Position numbers and translations under genes: made by a program. Positions 39,149-49,998 of a stretch of 61,106 nucleotides of DNA are shown piece by piece. This stretch comes from an uncultured Aureimonas sp. Its GTDB lineage: Bacteria; Pseudomonadota; Alphaproteobacteria; Rhizobiales; Rhizobiaceae. The stretch is taken from the NCBI RefSeq assembly GCF_913775355.1, contig NZ_CAJYIU010000107.1, forward strand, positions 1 through 61,106, given 5' to 3'. The notes under the pieces are model-generated. The model saw nothing but the letters and a program-made list of their open reading frames with translations. It ran no database searches and was not told the DNA's origin. The first letter of the stretch is position 1. The number at the start of each line of letters is the position of its first letter.

Positions 39149-39484
39149 TCATCCAATATTGGCCAGGACGAAGGATGTCCATTCGCCTGCTCCCGCCGGA
39201 AAGCGGCTCGGCTCCCACCCTGTATCGCTGGTGCGCACGCAGACACCCTCCTCGGTGATGCTGAACGACGACGACACGTTACTTTTTAGCGCGGACGCCG
39301 GTCGTCTCCGGGAGGAAAGAGCCGACTTCTGGGTTGGAGACGACGACGGCTTCTTGCGCGCCGGCTTCCTGTTCGTAGTCTTTCCGACCTTTGCCCACAT
39401 GCTGCCGGCGGGATGCGTTGCCGAGTTGGATGCAGAGACGCCGACAAGCCCGCGACCGTTGCCGGAACGGATGCGGCCGGGCAC
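39149..39484 (-). CDS. Small hypothetical protein
   Basis: 111-aa ORF; weak support only. Confidence 0.3.
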   Translation of the reverse strand: MPGRIRSGNGRGLVGVSASNSATHPAGSMWAKVGKTTNRKPARKKPSSSPTQKSALSSRRRPASALKSNVSSSFSITEEGVCVRTSDTGWEPSRFPAGAGEWTSFVLANIG

Positions 39485-39970
39485 GCCGCGCAGGATGAAG
39501 AGGTCGGGCAGCGCATCTATGACGTCCGCAGACTTCAGCGTCCGAACTTAAAGACGGCGGTATGCGTGGCGTCAGCGCTCTGTCGCCGGCTCGATGATCT
39601 GGGGCCTTGTGCGTCGCATCGTTAGTTCGCCCTTCGCCACCTTGCTCGACATCGAACAACGCTGCCCTTGAACCCGGCACGCCAGGCGCTCCGAAATGTC
39701 GAATCTTCCTAGTCCAGGTACAGGTCGGCCTGCCGCTCTGGCTTCGTAGGCGGAAGCCGCCCCATCAAGAAGCCGAGGTGAGCTGCGGCACCGAGTAGCG
39801 GCGGAGATCGGAGAACGTGAAGTCTGAAGTCATAGCCGGCACCATCGCCGGATGTGCCGGGGGCGCGCAATACCGCCGATCGGTGCCATAGCCACAATCT
39901 GTCTGAGATGCACGCACGGCATCATCGGTCGCCACATGTTCCGACTGGTTGGGAACGCCTGCCGATCCCG

Positions 39971-40648
39971 TCAATCGGCGGCCGAGCGTTGGTCCTCCAG
40001 CCTGCGAAGTTCAGACACCACGGTCGGTAGGATACGGTCGACGATGCGCTTCACGCCGGCCGCATTCGGATGGATGCCATCGCCAAGGTTCAGGCTTCTC
40101 TGGCCGGCGACGCCCTTCAGGAAGAACGGATAGAGGGCAGCCGAATGGCGATCCGCCGACCTCCTGTAGATCGGCGCGTGCGCCCGTGCCGCATCGTTGC
40201 CGAGGTTAGGAGGAGCGACCATGCCGGCAAGGACCGTGGCCTTCGACACCGTGCCGACATGGGAAAGGATGGCGTCGAGGTTGCGCTCCGTGGTGCTCGG
40301 CGACACGCCGCGAAAGATGTCGTTCGCGCCGAACTCGACGATGGTGAGATCCGTGCCTGCCGGCACCGCCCGCCTGACCCGCGCCAGGCCCATAGCGGAG
40401 GTGTCGCCTGAGACCCCCGCGTTGGTCACCGTGACATCGTAGCCTTTGGCCCGCAACGTGGCCTGCAACTGCGCCGGGAACGCTTCGGCAGGTCGCAGGC
40501 CGTAACCGGCGACGAGGCTGTCGCCGAAGGCGACGATTCGAAGCGACTTCGATGCGGATTGGGCCGACGCGTCACTGCCGGTCGTTGTGACGGCGGCGAA
40601 GAGGGACAGGGCCAAGGCGGCGGCCCGCAGGAGAATTCCGTCAGGCAT
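39971..40648 (-). CDS. SGNH/GDSL arylesterase (TesA-like)
   Basis: IVAFGDSLVAGYGL, GVSGDTS, FGANDIFRG, GDGIHPNAAG blocks. Confidence 0.92.
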   Translation of the reverse strand: MPDGILLRAAALALSLFAAVTTTGSDASAQSASKSLRIVAFGDSLVAGYGLRPAEAFPAQLQATLRAKGYDVTVTNAGVSGDTSAMGLARVRRAVPAGTDLTIVEFGANDIFRGVSPSTTERNLDAILSHVGTVSKATVLAGMVAPPNLGNDAARAHAPIYRRSADRHSAALYPFFLKGVAGQRSLNLGDGIHPNAAGVKRIVDRILPTVVSELRRLEDQRSAAD

Positions 40649-40825
40649 GGGACATCCTGGAGATGGAGAACAGACAACCGGCCGTCGCGGTGGGCGGCCG
40701 GAAGGTGCGAGGAAGCGTCGGACTGGTCGCTTTCAAGCGGACCGGCCCGGTAACGCGCACGACGCCATCGTCGATCCGGCAAGGGCCTGCTGCGTTCCGA
40801 CAGGCAGCTTCGGCGCGCCGGTGGC

Positions 40826-42241
40826 TCAGTCGCGTACTGCCGGCCATCCGCCCGCCCGGTCGGCGACGCCGCGGATCGAGCGCTCCACGTCGCCGAGGAT
40901 ACGCGGGACGTCGACGCCCAGAAGCTGCCCGTCGCGGTTGCGGATCTCGCCGTCGACCATGACCAGGTCGACGTCGGCCGGCTGCGCGGAATAGACCACC
41001 AGTGCGGCCGGGTCGCCGTCCGGTAGAGGCGCCATGCCGAGGGCCTGGAGATCGATGGCAATGATGTCGGCCCGTTTGCCCGGGGCGAGCGAGCCGATCT
41101 CGTCGTCCATACCGATCGCGCGTGCCGCGTCCCGCGTGGCGAGTTCGAGGATGCGGCGGGGCGACACGGCGCCTTCCTCGCCGCTGGCGCCTGCCTCGTT
41201 CAGGGCGAGAAGGCGGATGTTGGCGAAGAGGTCGGCAGCGCCCGCAAGGCCCGGTCCGTCGATGCCCAGCCCGATGCGCTCCATCGGCTCCAAGTCACGG
41301 AGCGCGATCACGCCGTAGCCGACGCGCTGCTCGGTGACGGGGGTGAGGGCGAGCGAAGCGCCGGCCTCGGCGAAGATGCGGAGTTCTTCCGGCGAGGCGC
41401 CGGTCGCATGGATGATCTGGACGTCCGGCCCGAGGAGACCGCTGGCCGCCAGCGGCGCGACGGTTTCGCCCGACGCATGCACGGCGATGGGAAGCCCCAG
41501 CGTTCGCACCGCTGCCAGTTCCGTCCGGCCGGTCGCCAGAAGCTGCTCCGAACCGGTGCCCGTCCCGCGCCAGCCGAAACCCAGCGTCACACGGCTGTCG
41601 CGCCATTCGGCGGCCAACGTTCCCAAGCGTTCGAGATCGGCTGTCTCGTCCGGCGGCGTGTCGTCATGGGCGCCGAACAGGAGCCGGGCGCGCAGGCCGC
41701 TGTCGACGAGGGCCTGCCGGCTCGCCTCGAAGAACTCGGCGCCCCGGTTGTTGTGGAATAAGTCGACTGTCGTGGTCACGCCCGAGGCGAGCGTTTCGAC
41801 GGCGCCGTAATAGGTGGCGATCCTTACGTCCTCGGGCGTGAAATGCCGCCCGAGATGCGCCTTGACGGCGAAATAGGCGCTCTGCGGCGTGTTCTGGAAC
41901 CGGCCCTTCATGGAACTGGTCCAAAGATGAGTATGGGTGTCGATGAGACCGGGCAGGACGAGCTTGCCGGCAAGGTCGACCCGCGTCGCGCCAGGCGCTT
42001 CGATCCGCGGCGCGATCTCGGCGATCACGCCGCCCCGCACCAGGATGTCGCCCTGCCGGAGATCCCCGACGGCGGGATCGAACGACAGGACATAGCCGCC
42101 GCTGAGGACGACCGCCTCGCGCTCCTGCGCGGCGGACGGCATGGCGCCGACAGCCACAACCCAGGCATAGGCCACGCAGGCGATCGCTCGACGCATCGTG
42201 TCTCCGAGGGCAGTGAGAAGCCGCATCTGAAACTGGAGCAT
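40826..42241 (-). CDS. Amidohydrolase family protein
   Basis: LPGLIDTHTHLWTSSMKGRF, PIAVHASGE, GLGIDGPGLAG, GSLAPGKRADIIAIDL. Confidence 0.9.
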   Translation of the reverse strand: MLQFQMRLLTALGDTMRRAIACVAYAWVVAVGAMPSAAQEREAVVLSGGYVLSFDPAVGDLRQGDILVRGGVIAEIAPRIEAPGATRVDLAGKLVLPGLIDTHTHLWTSSMKGRFQNTPQSAYFAVKAHLGRHFTPEDVRIATYYGAVETLASGVTTTVDLFHNNRGAEFFEASRQALVDSGLRARLLFGAHDDTPPDETADLERLGTLAAEWRDSRVTLGFGWRGTGTGSEQLLATGRTELAAVRTLGLPIAVHASGETVAPLAASGLLGPDVQIIHATGASPEELRIFAEAGASLALTPVTEQRVGYGVIALRDLEPMERIGLGIDGPGLAGAADLFANIRLLALNEAGASGEEGAVSPRRILELATRDAARAIGMDDEIGSLAPGKRADIIAIDLQALGMAPLPDGDPAALVVYSAQPADVDLVMVDGEIRNRDGQLLGVDVPRILGDVERSIRGVADRAGGWPAVRD

Positions 42242-42342
42242 GCATCGAGCCGCGACGACCGTGCGTCACGGCATCGTGCGTAGGCATCCGTCAAATGGGA
42301 ATACGATCAACGTCACTGCTGCCGTCCTTACAGATCACCCGA

Positions 42343-42588
42343 TCATCCCTGATCGAACTCTGCAGGCAGTTCGCCGTAGCGAGCAAGGACGACGGGATTC
42401 TCGACAACCTCACCAGTGTCCGTGTCGATCGTCTGCTGGAGCGCCACGACACCGGCGGTGCGGGCGGCGTCGCGCTCGGCGCGGCCCTGCGCTTCCGCCG
42501 CCGTCTTGAACTCCATCATGCGGCCGGCGACCAGCCGTTTGCCGCTGCGTTCGTACTGCTGGACGATGAACAGCGTCTTTTCGGGCAC
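42343..42588 (-). CDS. Small hypothetical protein (GTG start)
   Basis: VPEKTLFIVQQYERSGKRLVAGRMMEFKTAAEAQGRAERDAARTAGVVALQQTIDTDTGEV. Confidence 0.65.
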   Translation of the reverse strand: MPEKTLFIVQQYERSGKRLVAGRMMEFKTAAEAQGRAERDAARTAGVVALQQTIDTDTGEVVENPVVLARYGELPAEFDQG

Positions 42589-42640
42589 GGGCTTCTCCGT
42601 TGGCTGGCGTCTGGTTCGGCACCCTAACTCGTCCCGGGGT

Positions 42641-43672
42641 CTACCAGTCCCTTCGTCCACTGTCCGGTCGATCCTGTCGGCTCCTGCGCGGTGGCCACCC
42701 CTCGCGCTGGGCATCGCGATGTCCGTCCGCGTCCTCCGTCTGGTCGTGGAACAACATGACCTGCGTGGCATAGGGAATGTCGATTCCCTTCGCGTCGAGC
42801 GCCTGCTTGACGCCCTCCAGCACCTCGCCCTGCACCTTCACGAGGTTGAAGCCCTTGGACGGCGTCCACCAGCGCACGCGCAGGTTCACGCTGGAGGCCG
42901 CAAGGTCGAACACGATCACCTCCGGCGCAGGTTCCGAGACCACGGCCTCGACCTTGCCGATCGCCTCCAGAATAGCAGCGCGGGCTTCGGCGATGTCGTC
43001 GCCGTAGCCGATCCCGATATCGTACTGCGAGCGCCGCAGGGGACGCGCCGTGTTGACGGTGACGGAACTCGAATAGACGCTGGCGTTCGGGATGATGACC
43101 CGGCGCCCGTCGAACAGGATGATGATCGTCGCACGGGTCTCGATCCACTCCACCGTGCCCTCGAACCCGTCGACGATGATCTGATCGCCGACCTCGAACG
43201 GGCGCTGGATCAGGATCAGGAGCCCTGCAAGCCAGTTCTGGAGGATGTCCTTGAAGGCGAAGCCGATCGCCACCGAGCCGATGCCGAGGCCGGCGAGGAG
43301 GTCGCCGGGGTTGAGCGAGGGGATGACGATGGTCAGCGCGAGAAGCGTGCCGAACAGGAGCACCAGCCACTTCAGGAACGAGCCGAGGACGGCGCCGAGG
43401 TTGGCCCGCGCGTGCTTGTCCGCCCAGGCCCGAAACGAGCGCTCGATGGCCCAGCCGATGCCGAAGGCGATGGCGAAGACGACCAGCGCCACCACGATGT
43501 TGGGCAGGAGCTGCTGGAAGCCGACGACCCAGGTCTCGATCTTCGAGAGGACGAAGGCGGGATCGACTCGTACGGCCTGTTCGACGGTCTCTGGCGCGTT
43601 GGCGGCGATGGCATCGGCGGCGGTACCGGGATCGACGGCGGCAGGTGTCGCTTGGGCGAACGCTGGGCTCAT
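42641..43672 (-). CDS. MscS-family mechanosensitive channel
   Basis: LAGLGIGSVAIGFAFKDILQNWLAGLLILIQRPFEVGDQI...GTVEWIETRATII...IIPNASVYSS. Confidence 0.93.
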   Translation of the reverse strand: MSPAFAQATPAAVDPGTAADAIAANAPETVEQAVRVDPAFVLSKIETWVVGFQQLLPNIVVALVVFAIAFGIGWAIERSFRAWADKHARANLGAVLGSFLKWLVLLFGTLLALTIVIPSLNPGDLLAGLGIGSVAIGFAFKDILQNWLAGLLILIQRPFEVGDQIIVDGFEGTVEWIETRATIIILFDGRRVIIPNASVYSSSVTVNTARPLRRSQYDIGIGYGDDIAEARAAILEAIGKVEAVVSEPAPEVIVFDLAASSVNLRVRWWTPSKGFNLVKVQGEVLEGVKQALDAKGIDIPYATQVMLFHDQTEDADGHRDAQREGWPPRRSRQDRPDSGRRDW

Positions 43673-43899
43673 GCAGGACTCGAGTAAAGCAGGACCGGGA
43701 GGGCGGTCACCGTCAGATAGGGGACGTCATCGTTCCTGCATGGGCCAAATCGACGCTTGGGACTGGCGCCGCGAGCCTGACGGCAAGCGCTGGTCATGGA
43801 TTTCCTTCGGTGACCGCTATCCGATATCGAACGCTAGATCCTCGGTCTGTACTGACGACAGGTAGTCGGAAATCTCGAAGCGCGACGGGGCGTCCGATG

Positions 43900-44265
43900 T
43901 CATGTTCTTTCTCCATGTCGTGCATGAAGGTAGTCGGAAAGGTCAGTGCGCCTGCCCTCCCAGTCGTCCGTCATGACCACCTGGATCTGGCGAGCGCGAA
44001 TACGCCAAGTTTCCCGAACGAACGACGCGGGCTCTCGAACTACGACGACATCGACCTCGTTGCGGACGAGTTTGCATCCCAGGACCTCCAGACCGAGGAC
44101 ATAGTCCCCGGCGGACAAGTTCGCAGAAACCGGGTAATTCGCATTGCTGGTTTCACGAACCGGATGCAACATGCCGCCCATTACGATCGGTATGAAGCCA
44201 GGTGAGGTGCGGCAGATCTGGAGAACGACGCGGTTCTCGGCGTCATCGAAGAATGCGTTGCTCAT
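43900..44265 (-). CDS. Hypothetical protein
   Basis: 121-aa ORF; no domain recognised. Confidence 0.5.
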   Translation of the reverse strand: MSNAFFDDAENRVVLQICRTSPGFIPIVMGGMLHPVRETSNANYPVSANLSAGDYVLGLEVLGCKLVRNEVDVVVVREPASFVRETWRIRARQIQVVMTDDWEGRRTDLSDYLHARHGERT

Positions 44266-44290
44266 GCCTATAGCGTCGCCGTCCCCTGCC

Positions 44291-44680
44291 TCAATTGACG
44301 ATCTGCGCCGCGATGCCGTTCAGCGCCTTAATGATCTCGTCCGGCGGATAGGGCTTGGCGAAGAACAGGCCATTCTCGGGCAGGTCTTCCTTGCCCACCT
44401 TCACACGTCCCGACGTCACCATGATGGTGACAGGCGGCCAGCGGTCCCGAACGGCACGGGCGAGTTTCAGCCCGTCCATGGTTCCGGGCATCTCCACATC
44501 GGTGAACAGGACGCGAATGTCGGAGTGGCGCTCGAGATGCCGGATCGCCTGATCCGCGTTCCTCGCCTCGTAGACCGTGAAGCCGGCCTCCTCACAGAGG
44601 TCGACGGCCTCGGCGCGCACCAGCGCATCGTCCTCGACGACCAGGACGGCGTAACGTGCAGGGTTGAACGATTGTGCCAT
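44291..44680 (-). CDS. Response regulator receiver protein
   Basis: VLVVEDDALVRAEAVDL...VLFTDVEMPGTMDGLKLA...MVTSGRV...FFAKPYPPDEI. Confidence 0.92.
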   Translation of the reverse strand: MAQSFNPARYAVLVVEDDALVRAEAVDLCEEAGFTVYEARNADQAIRHLERHSDIRVLFTDVEMPGTMDGLKLARAVRDRWPPVTIMVTSGRVKVGKEDLPENGLFFAKPYPPDEIIKALNGIAAQIVN

Positions 44681-44694
44681 GTTGACGTCCCACC

Positions 44695-46920
44695 TTACGA
44701 CGCGAGATCAAGGCGGTCGGACGCGCCTGTCAGTTTGAAACGGATGCCGGACGGGTCGAAATCGATGCGACCCTCTCCGTCGAAATAGGACGCGACGATC
44801 CGCTCGATCAGGCGAGAGCCGAAGCCGCGTCGTTCCGGTGCGCTAACGGTCGGTCCGCCCGTTTCGATCCAGGTGAACACGAACGCACCGTCCACGATCG
44901 TCCAGGACACGCGCACCGTTCCCGTCGCATTCGACAATGCGCCATACTTTGCGGCGTTGGTTGCCAACTCGTGGATGGCGAGCGAAAGGCCCAGGGCCTG
45001 CTGGGACGTCAGAAGGAGGCGCTCACCGTCTATGTGGATGCGCCCGTCTCCCGTCTGGTGAGGAGCGATCGCCGCAGCCACCACTTCAAGGGCGTCGGCG
45101 TCGGTCGACGCGGCCTGTGTCAGGATATCCTGCGCCCGAGCCAAGGCGCCGAGACGATGCGACAGGGCGTTGCGCGCCTCTTCCATCGAGGTCGCCTGAC
45201 GAAGCGTCTGCGTCGCGATGGCCTGCACCATGGCGAGCGTGTTCTTCATTCGATGCGCGAGTTCCTGAGCCAGAACCGTCCGAACCTCCTCCGCCTCCTT
45301 GAGGGCCGTGATGTCTCGCGAGACGGAGAGGATGCGCTCTGGCCTACCATCCGCGCCGAGGATCGGGGACACCTGAACATCCCAGTATCGCCTGTTCCCC
45401 TTGAGGGTCTCGGCATAGCCCTGGAAGGCCGATGGCACGCCCATCCGCGCAGCCGCGACGGCGTTCTTCGCGGCGACGTTGCCTTCCTCTTGCCAGAAGT
45501 CGGGCCACGGACATCCGGCGATGGCGTTGAAGTCGGACACTTCCATGACGCGCTGGCCGCCCTCGCTCATGAAGACGAGGTTGGCGTCGATATCCAGGAC
45601 CTTGATGCAGTCGTTGGAAGAAGCAAGGACGCTTCGCAGGAACTGCTCGCTGTCGCGCAACATCGCAGCGGCGCGGTCACGCTCGGCTTCGACGGCACGG
45701 CGCTCCTCGATGTCGATCACGACGCCTGGAAAGCTCGTCGGCGTCCCATCGTCCGCGAGATCCACCCGGCCATTCGCCTCGAGCCAGTAGTAGCGACCGT
45801 CCGCACGCCGTGTGCGGTACTGGTGGATATAGGCCCCACCTCGAGCGATGGCCTCGTTGATCGCAGCAGCAAGGGCGTCCTGATCGTCGGGATGCACGGT
45901 CTCGACGATCTGCTCGAGCGGAATGCCGTCGCGCCCCAGGGCCGGATCCAGGCCGAACGCCTTCGCGAAGGGTTCGTCGATCGTGAAGCGGTCTGCCTGG
46001 ATATCCCAGTGCCAGGTACCGATGATCGCACCCGCTCCGAGCGCCAACCGGACCCGCTCGATGTTCTCGCGAGCGATTGCTTCGCTAGCGCGCAGGGCGG
46101 CTTCCGCGTTCTTGCGTGGCGTCACGTCGTTGAAGAAGATGGCGATCTGCCGCTCGGCCGGGTTGCCCACGCGAATGGCACGAACGTCGAACCAACGACC
46201 AAAGGCCTCGGCATAGCTTTCGAAGGTCGCAGGCTCGCCCGTCCATGCGACACGCCCGTAGGTCTCGAACCAAAACTGCTCCAGGTTCGGCGCGAACTCC
46301 GTCACCCACTTGCCGCGAAGATTGACGCCAGCCTGCCGTTCGAAGGCGGGGTTCGCCTCGAGGAAGCGATAGTCCACCGGCCTGTCGTCGGCGTCGAACT
46401 TGACCTCGACCAAGGCGAACGCCGTGTCGATCGTTTCGAGAAGCGTCCTGAACCGCTCCTCCGAGACGCGCAACCGCTCACCCGCGATCCGTTGCGCCGT
46501 ACGGTCACGCAGGATCTTCACGAAGCCTCTATGGGATCCGTCGTCGTCCCGCAGCGGCATCATCTCGCCCGAGGCCCAGAAACGGGATCCATCCTTGCGC
46601 AGATGCCAGCGCTCGTCCGCGGCGCTTCCGTCGCTCAAGGCGATCGACATCTCCGTCTCGATACGGCCGTTGGCGCGGTCTTCCGGCGTGAAGAAGCGGT
46701 TGGCGGTTTCGCCGATCATTTCCCGAGCCGACCAACCCATCGTGCGTTCGGCGCCGCGGTTCCAATCGGTGATGATGCCCGCCGGATCCGTCACCACGAT
46801 CCCGAAATCGACAGCGCTTTCGAAGACGGCTTCACGCAGGCGGGTCCGCTCGGCTTCGTCGACCTGCGCCTGCAGGTGCTCGACCCGAGCCTCCAAATCC
46901 TCGCGTAGAAGCGTTTCCAT
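44695..46920 (-). CDS. Multi-PAS HWE-family sensor histidine kinase
   Basis: PAS repeats; LAHRMKNTLAMVQAIATQTLR; ALSLAIHELATNAAKYGALS-type ATPase motifs. Confidence 0.92.
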   Translation of the reverse strand: METLLREDLEARVEHLQAQVDEAERTRLREAVFESAVDFGIVVTDPAGIITDWNRGAERTMGWSAREMIGETANRFFTPEDRANGRIETEMSIALSDGSAADERWHLRKDGSRFWASGEMMPLRDDDGSHRGFVKILRDRTAQRIAGERLRVSEERFRTLLETIDTAFALVEVKFDADDRPVDYRFLEANPAFERQAGVNLRGKWVTEFAPNLEQFWFETYGRVAWTGEPATFESYAEAFGRWFDVRAIRVGNPAERQIAIFFNDVTPRKNAEAALRASEAIARENIERVRLALGAGAIIGTWHWDIQADRFTIDEPFAKAFGLDPALGRDGIPLEQIVETVHPDDQDALAAAINEAIARGGAYIHQYRTRRADGRYYWLEANGRVDLADDGTPTSFPGVVIDIEERRAVEAERDRAAAMLRDSEQFLRSVLASSNDCIKVLDIDANLVFMSEGGQRVMEVSDFNAIAGCPWPDFWQEEGNVAAKNAVAAARMGVPSAFQGYAETLKGNRRYWDVQVSPILGADGRPERILSVSRDITALKEAEEVRTVLAQELAHRMKNTLAMVQAIATQTLRQATSMEEARNALSHRLGALARAQDILTQAASTDADALEVVAAAIAPHQTGDGRIHIDGERLLLTSQQALGLSLAIHELATNAAKYGALSNATGTVRVSWTIVDGAFVFTWIETGGPTVSAPERRGFGSRLIERIVASYFDGEGRIDFDPSGIRFKLTGASDRLDLAS

Positions 46921-47280
46921 GGTTGCAGTTCACCCAGACGAAGGTTTGCCAGTTGGACAGCTTCTACCCGAAAGCCGACGCATCCGGGCGGGAAAATGCG
47001 ATAATCCGTCGGGCACGACTAGCGTCTTCACGATCGAATTCGCATCCGATCCGAACATGGCCTGAATCGGGATCGCCTTCGGACGGGCGGAAATCCTCTC
47101 GGCCCGCCGGCAGGCTTGGTGCCGAGTGAGCGCCACGACGTTTCGACTGACCGTCGATCACTGTGCATGGCGGCTGTCGAAGGCTCTCCATGCTGCCGAG
47201 GCATCCGTCATCGGCTCAGGCGGGTCGGTCTGCCCTCAATGGGAGGAGCCGACGCGCACCGCACGCCGGCCGTTTGCGTC

Positions 47281-48099
47281 TCAGTTGAGGAAGGCGATGA
47301 GGTCGCTGTTCAACCGCTCGGGAGCGGTCGCGAACAGGCCATGCGGCTCACCCTCGTATTCGATCAGCCGCGCACCGGCGATCCCCTTGGCGGCGGCTCG
47401 CCCGGACGCATCGATCGGCACCGTCTTGTCGCCGGTGCCGTGGATGACAAGCGTCGGGATCGTGAAGCTCTTGAAATCGGGACGGAAGTCGGTGCGACCG
47501 AAGGCATCCACGCACTCGATCGTGGCCTTCGGGCTCGCCATGACGCCAAGCACGAAGCTCCAGTCGAGAACGCCCTGGCTGACCGGGCTCGTCACGAAGC
47601 CGACGCCGTAGAAGGTCTTGGCGAAGCTCTGAAGGAAGGCGAAGCGGTCCTTGCGAATCTGCAGCTTCATGTCCTCGAAGACGCTCGCGTCGACGCCGTC
47701 GGGATTGCTTTCGTCCTTGAGAAGATACCCTGCCACCGAGGCGACCAGTACGGCCTTGGCGACACGCCCGGCGCCGTGACGGCTGAGATACCGGGCGATC
47801 TCGCCCCCACCCATCGAGAAACCGACGAGCGAGACGCTCTGCAGATCCAGCCCCTCGATCACCGCTGCCAGATCGTCGGCGAACGTGTCGTAGTCGTAGC
47901 CGCTTGCCGGGTGGCCGGACTGACCGAAGCCGCGCCGGTCATAGGTGATCACGCGGAAGTTCGCTTCGAGCAGCGCCACGGTCTGGTACTCGAACATGTC
48001 TCCGGTCAGCGGCCAGCCGTGGATCAGAACGACCGGCCGGCCCTGTCCCATGTCCTTGACGTGCAACTGGGTGCCGTCCTTCGCTTCGATGTATGCCAT
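47281..48099 (-). CDS. Alpha/beta hydrolase (non-heme chloroperoxidase type)
   Basis: VVLIHGWPLTGDMFEYQ, ITYDRRGFGQSGHP, LVGFSMGGGEIARYL, VIHGTGDKTVPID. Confidence 0.93.
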   Translation of the reverse strand: MAYIEAKDGTQLHVKDMGQGRPVVLIHGWPLTGDMFEYQTVALLEANFRVITYDRRGFGQSGHPASGYDYDTFADDLAAVIEGLDLQSVSLVGFSMGGGEIARYLSRHGAGRVAKAVLVASVAGYLLKDESNPDGVDASVFEDMKLQIRKDRFAFLQSFAKTFYGVGFVTSPVSQGVLDWSFVLGVMASPKATIECVDAFGRTDFRPDFKSFTIPTLVIHGTGDKTVPIDASGRAAAKGIAGARLIEYEGEPHGLFATAPERLNSDLIAFLN

Positions 48100-48128
48100 G
48101 CGGGAACTCCTTGGGTTCGATCGCAGAC

Positions 48129-48155
48129 AAACCCAGGCGGGACTTCTCCTGTTCC
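48129..48155 (-). promoter_or_regulatory. EcfG/RpoE2-type promoter match upstream of alpha/beta hydrolase
   Basis: Minus strand GGAAC-N18-GTTT, about 30 bp upstream of the ATG at 48099. Confidence 0.5.
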
Positions 48156-48376
48156 GAAGACGAGAGCTGAAGTGTCCGTTTCCACGGATGGCGAAATCGA
48201 CTGGCCTCATGCGGTCATGCCGTAACCCAAGCGAGCATTGTCGGCTCCTTGGACGGACATTCCCCCGACGCCGCACTTTGACCTTGCAACGACCCCTCGA
48301 TTTGGTCATGGCGAATGCCCAAGGATGTTCCTGCCGATCGTCCGTCCCCGCCCGCTGTCAAGCCAGAGATACCGCC

Positions 48377-49501
48377 ATGTTCCGTTACAGCGACCAGCGC
48401 ATGGCCAAGCAGATCGTGGCGCACGACTGGAGCGGGACGGCGATCGGTGCGCCCGACGGCTGGCCGCCCGCGTTGCGGACGATCCTCGATCTCATGATGT
48501 CCTCGAAGTTTCCGATGTTCGCCGCCTGGGGGCCGGATCTCATCTTCCTCTACAACGACGCCTATGCACCGATGCTCGGCGCCAAGGAGCCGACGGCACT
48601 CGGGCGCCCGTTCTCCGAGGTCTGGAGCGACATCTGGGTCGACATCCTGCCGCTCGTCGAGGGCGCGCTCGCGGGCCGTGCGACCTGGATGGAGGACCTG
48701 CCGCTGGTGATGCACCGGAGCGGCTATCCCGAGCAGACCTACTGGACGTTCTCCTATTCCGCCGCCCACGACGACAGCGGCGCGATCGCCGGCATGTTCT
48801 GCGCCTGCCAGGAGACGACGGGCCGCGTCGAGAGCGAGCGGACGCTGAAGCAGCGCGAGGAAACGCTGGCCGAAGCGGTGACGTACCAGCGAACCCTTCT
48901 GGACGAGAAGGACATCCTGCTCGCCGAGGTGAACCACCGCGTCAAGAACAGCCTGCAGCTCGTCGTGAGCGCCCTCAACCTGCAAAGCCGCCGCGTCACG
49001 GACGCGGCCACGAAGGTCGCGTTCGAGCAGGCCATCACGCGTGTGAAGGCGATCACCTCCGTCCACGAAAGGCTCTACAAGTCGGCCAGCCCCCTGGTCG
49101 TGGAGATGCCGAGCTACCTCGACGGCCTGGTCGCCGACCTCGTCGACGGGTCGGAACTTCAGGACCGCATCGCGGTTGAGTGCGACCACATCGAACTGAA
49201 GACCGAGCGCGCGATCCCGATCGCGTTGATTGTGAACGAGTTGATCACGAACGTGCTGAAATACGCGTATCCCCCAGGGCGGCCCGGTCCGGTCACCCTC
49301 AAGCTTAAGGCTTCGGAAGGCGGGCTGATCGTATTGTCGGTATCCGACGAGGGAACCGGCATGTCGAGCACGACGACCACGGGTGGGCTTGGGACCCGGC
49401 TGATCGATACCATGGCCGGCCAGCTCGGCGGCACGATCGACAGGCAGATCGACGAGCGCGGCTACAGCGTGTCCGTCACCTTTCCGAAGGAGGAGGTGTG
49501 A
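48377..49501 (+). CDS. PAS-containing HisKA_2-type sensor histidine kinase
   Basis: LLAEVNHRVKNSLQLVVSALNLQSRRV; LIVNELITNVLKYAYP. Confidence 0.92.
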   Translation: MFRYSDQRMAKQIVAHDWSGTAIGAPDGWPPALRTILDLMMSSKFPMFAAWGPDLIFLYNDAYAPMLGAKEPTALGRPFSEVWSDIWVDILPLVEGALAGRATWMEDLPLVMHRSGYPEQTYWTFSYSAAHDDSGAIAGMFCACQETTGRVESERTLKQREETLAEAVTYQRTLLDEKDILLAEVNHRVKNSLQLVVSALNLQSRRVTDAATKVAFEQAITRVKAITSVHERLYKSASPLVVEMPSYLDGLVADLVDGSELQDRIAVECDHIELKTERAIPIALIVNELITNVLKYAYPPGRPGPVTLKLKASEGGLIVLSVSDEGTGMSSTTTTGGLGTRLIDTMAGQLGGTIDRQIDERGYSVSVTFPKEEV

Positions 49502-49893
49502 TGCCGCTGACCGTGATGATCGTCGAGGACGAGATGCTCCTTGCCATGGACCTCGAAGACATCCTGACCGACGCGGGGTATCGTGTCATCGGCAACGCCG
49601 TGGACATGCACCAGGCCATCGCCCTGTGCGAGAAACATGGGCAGCGCATCGACATCGCCATCATGGACGTCCACCTCGCGCGTGGTACGAGCGGCGTGGA
49701 AACGGCGAAGGTGCTGCGGCAGCGGTGGAACATCCCCTCGCTCTTCGTCAGCGGCAACATCGACGAGAAGATGCAGGCGCTCGCGCTCGAATGGGCGCCG
49801 GTCGGCTTCGTCGGCAAGCCGTTCTCCCAGCGCGCCGTTCTCGCGGCGCTGGCTTCGGTCGTGTCCAGCGGAACGGCGGCGCAGGCGGTCTGA
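49501..49893 (+). CDS. Response regulator
   Basis: VMIVEDEMLLAMDLEDILTDAGY...IAIMDVHLARGTSG...VGFVGKPFSQ. Confidence 0.92.
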   Translation: MPLTVMIVEDEMLLAMDLEDILTDAGYRVIGNAVDMHQAIALCEKHGQRIDIAIMDVHLARGTSGVETAKVLRQRWNIPSLFVSGNIDEKMQALALEWAPVGFVGKPFSQRAVLAALASVVSSGTAAQAV

Positions 49894-49998
49894 GGGGCGC
49901 CTATCGAAAAAAAGCGAGAAGGTGGGACTTTCCATGGCCGTTCTGGTCGAGGATGACCGCTACCAGTCCGTCATTCATGTTCGGAGGGCGATGTCCTC

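Noticed and set aside
39500-39974. Small ORFs between the membrane protein and the esterase (e.g. 39709-39897 -, 39765-39974 -)
   Set aside because: Overlapping short ORFs in several frames with no recognisable domain or start-site support
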